Assembly (NCBI GenBank): GCA_949500635.1
Contig: CATAWQ010000039.1
Location: forward strand, 1-5,128
DNA from: an uncultured Mycoplasmatota bacterium
Lineage (GTDB): Bacteria > Bacillota_I > Bacilli_A > Mycoplasmatales > Mycoplasmoidaceae
Length of the DNA: 5,128 nt
Direction of reading: 5' to 3'
The notes under the pieces were generated by a model. That model did no database searches, was not told the origin of the DNA, and saw nothing but the letters and a program-made list of their open reading frames with translations. This document shows, piece by piece, positions 1-5,128 of the stretch (positions are counted from its first letter, which is position 1; each line of letters starts with the position of its first letter). A program made the translations under genes and the position numbers.

Positions 1-185
1 TATTAATTAATAAATAATAAAAACAAAGTAAATTAATTTATTATCACTCAATCAAGTTTCAAAGCTCTTACACTTGTGTATTTAAAAATCTAGTAAGAAA
101 TATGATTTAATCTTAGTAGAGCCTATTATATTAGTTAATATACTGTTCCTATCAATAGCTTGATGATACTATAGGAGATATCTAA

Positions 186-371
186 TCTAAACATGGTGCC
201 ATTGAAGATACAGAACAAAGAAAAGCGTTCAAATTATTAAGGAAAAGTTCATTTAAAAACACGTTTTGTTATACGACTAATCTTCATCCATTCACTCAAT
301 GGCGTGGGAACTACATCATGCAATTCATTCACTATGTGAAAAACCCTAAGAGCGTTCCAGAATATAGTTAA
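186..371 (+). pseudogene. Unidentified gene tail or remnant, no usable start
   Basis: A plus-strand frame is open from just after a stop at 183-185 to TAA at 369-371, about 61 codons. It has no start codon near its beginning; the first in-frame ATG lies in its second half. The peptide contains EDTEQRKAF, then NLHPFTQWRGNY, and ends in NPKSVPEYS. It uses many C- and G-ending codons (TTC, AAC, TAC, ATC, CGT, GGG, GTG), unlike the A/T-ending codons of the genes downstream. I do not recognise the family. The minus strand over the same bases is also partly open (about 38 codons containing VNELHDVVPTPLSEW), so the coding strand is not certain. The likeliest reading is a decayed C-terminus of a mobile-element or other accessory gene. 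Confidence 0.25.
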
Positions 372-452
372 AAATAAACTAATCTACTTTGTTCATAAAT
401 TTTGATAAATGTAATTAAAAATTTTAATGCATTTTTGTCATATTTTTTAAAT

Positions 453-504
453 TTGTTGCAAAAAAAAAAAAAAAAAAACTAATTTATGTATATATGTATA
501 TAAC
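453..504 (+). promoter_or_regulatory. Putative promoter with a 19-base poly-A tract
   Basis: A −35-like hexamer (TTGTTG at 453-458, overlapping TTGCAA at 456-461) is followed by an uninterrupted run of 19 A (460-478). A TA-rich stretch (485-504) then offers several −10-like hexamers, such as TATGTA at 485-490. The −35 to −10 distance depends on the length of the A run, which puts it where slipped-strand changes would alter promoter strength. Poly-A tracts of similar size between promoter elements switch vlp lipoprotein genes in Mycoplasma hyorhinis. Here the promoter role is inferred from position and sequence only, and the exact −10 hexamer cannot be decided. Confidence 0.4.
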
Positions 505-521
505 ATTAAATAAACGAATAT

Positions 522-3458
522 ATGAAAAATAAGAAATTATTAAATCTAATTGGAATATGTAGTGGAATAACAACAACTGTTGCTGTTGGTATGGGTGGAA
601 TAGTTTACTCACTTCAAGAAAATAGCGGAGACAAACCAATTGATCAAAATAACATATTACCTATTGAAGTTTACAGAATAGAAAATAATGTTTTAATGGG
701 TTTTACTGATGAATTTTTGGCTGATACAAGTAAATATAGTCAATATAATACTATGGAAATTCCAGCTAGTGTAACAAGTATTAACGAATCTGCTTTTTGT
801 CCAAACAATAATACAACAATTCCAGACTTTATTAACAAATTAACTTTTGCTGAAAATTCTAGTTGCTTGAAAATTAATCGCCGGGCTTTTACTCGTGCTA
901 TTAGCTTGAAATCAGTATCTTTACCGGAAAAAATTACTATGTTGGGTGGTTATACTTTTTATGATTGTTCTTCATTAACTTCAGTTGATTTATCTAATTG
1001 TACAAATTTATCAATAATTAGTTCTAATGCTTTTTCTCGTGCCAATTTAACTTCAGCTGATTTATCAAAATGTATAAATTTATCATCAATTAACATGTAT
1101 GCTTTTTCTTATAATTCTAGATTAACATCTGTAAAATTCCCAACAAGTTTAACCCAAATTGGTTGATGTGCTTTTAGTCATTCAGGATTAAATTCTGTAG
1201 ATTTATCAAGATGTACAAATTTATCATCAATTGATATATATGCCTTTGGTAATTGTCATGAATTAACTTCTATAACATTCCCGAGCAGTTTAACTTCAAT
1301 TAATAGTAGTGCTTTTTTAGATACTTCAAACTTAAGCAGTATTACATGAAATGCTTGACAGGGCGGAACCACTTTAGGTTCGAATTCATTTTCTGGTGTT
1401 TGTCCAACTGGTGGAACAGTTACTGTAACAAATCCAAAAGATGATCAACATAATAGTAGTGCATTGCTTCAATATTTATTTAATGGTGGGTTACCAGCTC
1501 CTTGATGAAATAGTTCTATTTTACCAAATAGTGTGTTTGATATAGAACAATCTTCTGGTATTTTAAAAGGATTCAAATCTGGAATAAACATTTCACTATT
1601 TGATGGTATTTGCAATACGATGCAAATTCCAGCTAGTGTAACTAGTGTTGCTAATAATGCTTTTGATAATAACAAAGTCCCATCATTTATTCATAGTTTA
1701 ACTTTTGCTGATGGATCTGTTTGTTCTTCTATTAACCAAAGTGCTTTTTTAAATTCCTCATCATTTACTTCAGTTGATCTATCAAAATGTACAAATTTGT
1801 CAGTAATTAATGAAAATGCTTTTTATGGTTGTACAGGATTAACTTCTATAAGCTTTTCGAGTGGTTTAAGAACAATTGATAATAATGCTTTTAGTGGTTG
1901 TACATCAATTCCTTCAGTTGATTTATCAAGATGTACAAATTTGTCAGTAATTAATGCAAATGCTTTTAGTGGTTGTACAGGATTAACTTCTGTAAGCTTC
2001 CCAAGTAGTTTAACAACAATTAATGTAAGTGCTTTTGGTGGTTGTGCATCAATTCCTTCAGTTGATCTATCAAGATGTACAAATTTGTCATTAATCAATT
2101 ATAGTGCTTTTGATCATTGCTCATCATTGACTTCAGTAAGTTTTCCAAGTAGTTTAACAACAATTCAGTCTAATGTTTTTGATGGATGTTCAAACTTAAG
2201 CAGTATTACATGAAATGCATGACAAGGTACAACTAGTTTAGATTCAAGTTTATTTAGTGATGTTTGTCCAACTGGGGGAACAGTAACTGTAACAGATCCA
2301 ATTGATGATCAGCATGATAGCGATCAATTGCTTTCATATTTATTAACCAATGGTGGTTTACCACAAACTTGAGCCGTTGGTCCTAATTTACCTTATAGTG
2401 TTTATGATATTGATGAAACTACTGGTGTTCTAAATGGTTTTAAATCAGGAATAGATCTATCACAATACGATGGAATTTGCGATACAATGCAAATTCCAGC
2501 CAGTGTAACAAGTATTGGTGATAATGCTTTTAATAATAAAATTCCATCTTTTATTAAGAATTTAACTTTTGCTGATGGATCTATTTGTTCTGCAATTAAT
2601 TCAATAGCTTTTAATAATTGTTCATCATTAACTTCAGTGGATTTATTTAATTGTACAAATTTATCAGTTATTTCAAATGTAGTTTTTAATACTTGCACAT
2701 CGTTAACTTCCGTTAATTTTCCGAGCAGTTTACAAGAAGTGGGTAGCAGAGCTTTTTTTGGTTGTTCTAATTTAAGTAGTATTACATGAAATGCATGACA
2801 AGGTGGAACTAGTTTTTATGATTCGTTTGAAGAAGTTTCTCCAATTACTGGTGGAACAGTTACTGTAATAAATCCAATTGATGCTCAACACGATAGTAAT
2901 GCATTACTTCAATATTTATTAAACAATGCTGATTTACCAAGTGTTTGGAATAGAAAAATTTTACCAGAAGAAGTTTACACAATAGAAAATGATGTTTTAA
3001 AAGGATTTACTGATGCATTTTTAGCTAATCCAAGTGCATACAGTCAATATAACACTATGGAAATTCCTGCTAGTGTAACAAGTATTGCTAATAGTGCTTT
3101 TAATAATAAAATTCCATCTTTTATTAAGAATCTAACTTTTGAAAATGGGTCTAATTGTTCTGCTATTGAAGGAGATGCTTTTACTTATAATTCAAGCATT
3201 ACTTCTTTGAAAATTCCTGCTAGTGTTAATGATATCATGTTTTATTGTTTTTACAATTGCTCTTCATTAAAATATATTGCTTGAGAGTTACCAGATGATT
3301 ATGAAAATATTCCTACTCTAGACTTAAATGTGTTTGATGATATTTCATCTACAGGAACAGTTAGATCTTTAAATACATCAGTTGCTAGTTCACAAGATTT
3401 ATTAGATTGACTTAAAGCTGGTAATAATATTTTTGATAATTGAACTATAGCTAGATAA
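522..3458 (+). CDS. Large modular BspA-type leucine-rich repeat surface protein
   Basis: This gene encodes 978 residues under code 4; 13 in-frame TGA codons are read as Trp (first at 1164, last at 3441) and it stops at TAA 3456-3458. Residues 6-30 form a hydrophobic signal or membrane anchor after a Lys-rich start. There is no proper lipobox: Cys13 lies inside the hydrophobic stretch after L-I-G-I. The rest is built of LRR_5/BspA-like repeats of alternating 25 and 23 residues, with cores like LTSVDLS.CTNLSVI..NAF and LTSVSFPSSLTTI...AF. Four modules start near residues 45, 333, 622 and 813. The first three are followed by a linker with SSITWNAWQG and TGGTVTV; the C-terminus ends in a diverged version of the linker. 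No C-terminal membrane segment is seen. BspA-type proteins are extracellular and often bind host or matrix proteins; here the ligand is unknown. ATG 522 is the natural start, but upstream GAATAT is not a good ribosome binding site. Confidence 0.88.
1335..3458 (+). repeat. Long direct repeats: linker plus module, three copies
   Basis: Three related blocks begin with the same sequence (encoding SSITWNAW) at 1335, 2199 and 2775. Block lengths are 864 bp, 576 bp and 684 bp, the last including the divergent 3' end. Each contains the Gly-Thr-Val linker, a head encoding a GF....IPASVTS region, and the leucine-rich repeats. The 864-bp and 576-bp blocks differ by 288 bp, exactly two 144-bp units. Small one-codon indels inside the blocks cancel out (an extra Asn near the end of the second linker, an extra residue in NNKVPSF of the first head). 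Confidence 0.85.
1759..2190 (+). repeat. Tandem 144-bp coding repeat, three units
   Basis: Units start at 1759, 1903 and 2047 and each encodes 48 residues, one 25-residue plus one 23-residue leucine-rich repeat. The first 44 bases of units two and three (from 1903 and 2047) differ at a single base, so this is conserved DNA and not only a protein motif. The following module carries only one equivalent unit, at 2623-2766. Because 144 is a multiple of three, gain or loss of units keeps the reading frame. Confidence 0.85.
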
Positions 3459-3508
3459 TTAATAAATTTAAATTATTAAGTCAAAATCAAACTTTCTAGT
3501 AACTTAGT

Positions 3509-3727
3509 TTAATAAAAACTATTATATAGTTCGTTTGAGGATTTATAGTGTAATTTAGATCTTTATAGATTATTTATTCAATCCATAACCTGATTAATTT
3601 GGTTTTAAGATATGTCAGTAAAGTCAGTTTGTTTTCGAAACTTTCTTCTTATAAATTTATTCAATAACTCATTATATTTTTCCTTGTGAATAGATTGAGT
3701 AACATTTTCAATTAAAAAAAATAATAT
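3509..3727 (-). pseudogene. Decayed C-terminus of an IS30-family transposase
   Basis: Reading the minus strand from 3727 down to a TAA at 3509-3511 gives one frame of 72 codons with two internal TAA stops (3605-3607 and 3563-3565). The peptide contains NKFIRRKFRKQTDFTDIS, then after the first stop NQINQVMDWINNL, then after the second RSKLHYKSSNE. This order matches what I recall of the IS30 transposase end: N..IRR.F.K.TDF, then a Q-[IL]-N-.-V helix, W-[IL]-N-N-.-P-R-K, and Y-K-[ST]-.-N-E. The Trp is encoded by TGA (3578-3580), so the element was adapted to a mollicute. The N-terminal and catalytic parts are missing, and upstream minus-strand sequence is stopped at 3728-3730. The family assignment rests on remembered motifs, without a search. 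The two stops and missing 5' part make it non-functional. Confidence 0.65.
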
Positions 3728-3758
3728 TTATCTCAAAAATATGTTAATATTAATATTG

Positions 3759-3764
3759 TATAAA
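3759..3764 (+). promoter_or_regulatory. Candidate −10 box for the infC operon
   Basis: TATAAA at 3759-3764, preceded by TTG, is the best −10-like hexamer upstream of infC and would give a leader of roughly 140 nt containing the attenuator-like hairpin. No good −35 hexamer lies 16-18 bases upstream, which is common in mollicutes. Other TA-rich hexamers nearby (for example 3751-3756) are possible alternatives. Confidence 0.35.
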
Positions 3765-3797
3765 GAAAGTAGTTTACACTCACCTGATATCTGTTAG

Positions 3798-3880
3798 TAG
3801 ATTTGGGTTAATAGCTTTAGGTTAGTCAATCTAAGTATTTGTAGTGCATTCACTTTTACAGATGCACTATTTTCTTTATA
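3798..3880 (+). promoter_or_regulatory. Leader attenuator of infC operon (possible L20 leader)
   Basis: A perfect 8-bp inverted repeat, TAGTGCAT at 3842-3849 and ATGCACTA at 3862-3869, encloses a 12-nt loop and is followed at once by TTTTCTTT. This has the form of an intrinsic terminator, yet it lies 39 nt before the infC start, so it would act as an attenuator. Just upstream is a second stem, TAGATT 3798-3803 with AATCTA 3828-3833, enclosing 24 nt. In Bacillus and relatives the infC-rpmI-rplT leader binds L20, which represses the operon by premature termination. The position and layout here fit that, but I cannot show the L20 binding fold from sequence alone. Confidence 0.5.
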
Positions 3881-3908
3881 TAAATGCAATAAATAAAAAA
3901 GGAAATAA

Positions 3909-4427
3909 ATGGAATATAGACCTGTTAATGAAAAAATAAGAGATCCAAAGTTATTAGTAATTGATGAAGACGGATCTAAAATTGGACAAATGAACCGATT
4001 AGATGCTATCAATTATGCTAGAGATAAAGATCTTGACTTAGTCTTGTTTGTTCCTGCAAACAAGACTGGAGGATTACCAATTGCTAAGATTTTAGATTAT
4101 GGTAAGTTTAATTACAATGAAAAAGTTAAGGCAAAACAATCTAAAAAGAAACAAACAATAATCAAAGTTAAAGAAATTAAAGTAAGACCTCAAACTGGTG
4201 ACCATGATCTAGAATGACGTGCTAAGAATGCAATTGAATGATTAGAAGATGGTTGTCAAGTCAAATTCAAAATTAGAGCTGCTGGACGTGTTGGTTTTAA
4301 ACAAGAATTAATCGATGAAACATACAACAAGTTTATTAATCTTTTACAAAATAAAGGTAAAGTTATTCAACCTTTAAAAAAGATTACTCCAATTATTTAC
4401 GAATGTACTATTGCTAAAAATAAGTAA
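3909..4427 (+). CDS. infC: Translation initiation factor IF-3
   Basis: IF3 binds the 30S subunit, keeps it apart from 50S and checks start codon-initiator tRNA pairing. The 172-residue product fits the usual size. The N-terminal domain (about residues 5-75) has the hallmark VNEKIRDPKLLVIDEDGSKIG, followed by PIAKILDYGKFNY. A Lys-rich linker follows, and then a C-terminal domain from about residue 85 with VKEIKVRPQTGDHDLEWRAKNA. Both tryptophans are TGA (4215, 4239); a standard-code reading would cut the protein at 102 residues. The start ATG is fixed by a TAA immediately upstream (3906-3908) and by AAAGGAAA at 3898-3905. The usual Arg-rich FRGRE segment appears as RAAGRVG. It is the first gene of the operon, 11 nt before rpmI. 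Confidence 0.97.
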
Positions 4428-4433
4428 AGGAGA
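4426..4433 (+). promoter_or_regulatory. Strong ribosome binding site of rpmI
   Basis: AAAGGAGA overlaps the infC stop codon (4425-4427) and lies 5 nt before the rpmI ATG at 4439. This arrangement suggests translational coupling between infC and rpmI. It contrasts with the LRR gene, which has no such site. Confidence 0.8.
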
Positions 4434-4438
4434 ATCAT

Positions 4439-4639
4439 ATGGCAAAAATAAAAATGAAAACTAAAAAATCAGTTTCTAAAAGAGTTAGAGTAACAGCCAG
4501 CGGAAAATTAAAGAGAAAACAAACAAACCGTTCTCACATGGCTCACTCTAAGACAACTAAACAAAAAAGACAATTGAAAAAAGATGCTTTAGTTACTAAA
4601 GCAAATTACAAACGTCTTAAATATACTTTACAAAATTAA
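4439..4639 (+). CDS. rpmI: 50S ribosomal protein L35
   Basis: This is a 66-residue, highly basic structural protein of the large ribosomal subunit. It is recognised by MAKIKMKTKKSVSKRVR at the start, TASGKLKRKQTNRSHMAHSK in the middle and a Lys/Arg-rich C-terminus with LVTKANYKRLKYTL. Length is typical of the family (64-66). There are no Trp codons. It sits between infC and rplT in the order conserved across bacteria, with an 11-nt gap before it and a 16-nt gap after it, and is surely cotranscribed with both. Confidence 0.97.
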   Translation: MAKIKMKTKKSVSKRVRVTASGKLKRKQTNRSHMAHSKTTKQKRQLKKDALVTKANYKRLKYTLQN

Positions 4640-4641
4640 TT

Positions 4642-4649
4642 AAAGGAGA
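4642..4649 (+). promoter_or_regulatory. Strong ribosome binding site of rplT
   Basis: AAAGGAGA is followed by a 6-nt spacer before ATG 4656, which selects this start for L20. Confidence 0.8.
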
Positions 4650-4655
4650 ATATAT

Positions 4656-5000
4656 ATGAGAGTAAAAGGTGGTTACAAAACAAGACAACGTCGTAATAAG
4701 ATTAAAAAACAAGCCTCTGGTGCTTGAGGTACAAAACATACTTCTTATAAAATTGCTCATCAAACAGTAATTGAAGCAAGTGGTTATGCTTATAGAGACA
4801 GACGCAATAAAAAACGTGATTTTAGAAAATTATGAATTTCCAGAATCAATGCTGGATTAAAACCATTAGGTTTAACATATTCTAAATTTATTAATCAATT
4901 AAATAAGAAAAATATTAAAATCAATCGTAAGATGCTATCTGAACTAGTAATTAATAATCCAGAAGAATTTAAAAAACTAGTCACAGAAACAATAAAATAA
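4656..5000 (+). CDS. rplT: 50S ribosomal protein L20
   Basis: L20 binds 23S rRNA directly, is needed for early 50S assembly, and in relatives represses its own operon by binding the leader RNA. The product is 114 residues, close to the usual 115-120. It opens with MRVKGGYKTRQRRNKI and then SGAWGTKHTSYKIA, followed by the signature YAYRDRRNKKRDFRKLW and ISRINAGLKPLGLTYSKFI, then NRKMLSELVINNPEEFKKLV. Two tryptophans are TGA (4725, 4833). The second falls in the invariant RKLWI motif, which proves code 4. TGA 4725 explains why a standard-code scan misses the gene. The start lacks the usual Ala after Met (MRVK in place of MARVK), and the common KGYRGSK becomes SGAWGTK. It is the last gene of the operon, followed directly by a terminator. 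Confidence 0.97.
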
Positions 5001-5002
5001 TT

Positions 5003-5035
5003 AAAACCTGCATGTGCCCGGGTTTTATTTTTTTC
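5003..5035 (+). terminator. Intrinsic terminator after rplT
   Basis: An 8-bp stem (AAAACCTG 5003-5010 with CGGGTTTT 5019-5026, one G·T wobble) has an 8-nt loop and is followed by A plus seven T. It begins 2 nt after the rplT stop and ends the infC-rpmI-rplT operon. Confidence 0.88.
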
Positions 5036-5070
5036 TTTATAAAATGGGATTTCAAAAAATAATTTATTAT

Positions 5071-5089
5071 TTGACTTTATAGATATAAT
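5071..5089 (+). promoter_or_regulatory. Possible promoter for a gene beyond the window
   Basis: A perfect TATAAT at 5084-5089 lies in an AT-rich region after the operon terminator. A TTGACT at 5071-5076 is only 7 nt upstream, too close to act as its −35. TTGACT could instead pair with TACACT at 5095-5100 (18 nt spacing). A promoter is likely for whatever follows, but which hexamers are used is unclear. The window ends 28 bases later with no recognisable start of a gene. Confidence 0.35.
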
Positions 5090-5128
5090 ACCATTACACT
5101 TATTACTAGGTTATGAAAACCTTCCATT

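Larger units (their letters stand above)
1..521. other. Gene-poor AT-rich region upstream of the LRR gene
   Basis: No intact gene is visible on either strand. Bases 1-185 are stop-rich in all frames, even with TGA read as tryptophan. Bases 186-371 carry a short open stretch of higher GC, listed separately. Bases 372-459 are almost pure A/T and include a small A/T-only inverted repeat (414-420 with 422-428) that is too weak to call a terminator. Bases 460-521 are the presumed promoter and 5' leader of the large gene that follows. Confidence 0.7.
3459..3908. other. Intergenic region: IS remnant, then operon leader
   Basis: This 450-base gap has no intact gene. Its first 270 bases include a decayed minus-strand transposase end. 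The second part (about 3731-3908) is the presumed promoter and leader of infC. No convincing terminator follows the LRR gene: the only hairpins (TAATAA/TTATTA at 3460-3478 and AACTAT/ATAGTT at 3517-3531) are A/T-dominated and lack a T-run after them. Confidence 0.7.

Noticed and set aside
414..428. A/T inverted repeat as a terminator of the upstream remnant
   Set aside because: It consists only of A and T with almost no loop; such palindromes are expected by chance in this composition.
522..620. Lipoprotein signal peptide using Cys13
   Set aside because: The residues before Cys13 (L-I-G-I) do not form a lipobox, and the hydrophobic segment continues past the Cys to about residue 30.
1469..1675. 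Minus-strand open frame inside the LRR gene
   Set aside because: It is the antisense shadow of the repeat gene, with no ribosome binding site or recognisable product.
1823..2098. Minus-strand open frame over the tandem repeats
   Set aside because: It is opened by the repetitive coding DNA on the other strand; its own repeats mirror the 144-bp units.
1759..2190. Regularly spaced repeats as a possible CRISPR array
   Set aside because: The 144-bp period has no short repeat/unique spacer pattern, stays in frame, and encodes leucine-rich repeats.
2402..2698. Minus-strand open frame in the third module
   Set aside because: Antisense shadow of the same repeat gene, similar to the one at 1469-1675 because the modules are repeated.
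3460..3531. Hairpins after the LRR gene as its terminator
   Set aside because: The two 6-bp stems are A/T-dominated and neither is followed by a T-run.
3794..4012. Minus-strand open frame across the infC leader and start
   Set aside because: It overlaps the infC start and the leader hairpin, and shows no recognisable family.
5071..5089. TTGACT plus TATAAT as a textbook promoter
   Set aside because: The two hexamers are only 7 nt apart, too close to be used together; only one of them can be part of a promoter.

Overview
The window comes from a mollicute (Mycoplasma/Spiroplasma/Entomoplasma-type bacterium). It is very AT-rich. It carries the infC-rpmI-rplT ribosomal operon, and all three long genes read correctly only when TGA codes for tryptophan (genetic code 4). 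Conserved positions prove this: TGA falls inside translation initiation factor IF3 (4215, 4239) and ribosomal protein L20 (4725, 4833). I cannot name the species.

Layout. Bases 1-521 hold no intact gene. There is a 57-60 codon gene tail or remnant with richer GC at about 186-371, then an AT-rich upstream region with a run of 19 A and a TA-rich stretch just before the first gene. Bases 522-3458 are one continuous 978-residue gene. Standard-code translation would break it into pieces at 13 TGA codons. It encodes a surface-exposed BspA-type leucine-rich repeat protein built from four modules joined by near-identical linkers. The modules differ in repeat number by whole 144-bp units, and their head sequences follow an A-B-B-A order. 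Bases 3459-3730 contain, on the minus strand, a decayed C-terminus of an IS30-family transposase. Bases 3731-3908 are the leader of the ribosomal operon, with a perfect 8-bp hairpin plus T-tract that looks like a transcription attenuator. Bases 3909-5000 are infC (IF3), rpmI (L35) and rplT (L20), closely spaced with strong ribosome binding sites on rpmI and rplT, followed by a clear intrinsic terminator. The last 90 bases hold a possible promoter for something beyond the window.

How it fits together. The operon is core translation machinery, probably under L20 feedback through the leader hairpin, as in other low-GC Gram-positive relatives. The large repeat protein next to it is accessory. It is flanked by decayed sequences, built from recombining repeats, has no good Shine-Dalgarno site, and sits behind a long homopolymer of the kind that drives phase variation of mycoplasma surface antigens. 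The most interesting part is the combination of a possible expression switch (poly-A) and a size-variation mechanism (144-bp units and shuffled modules) in one surface protein gene.
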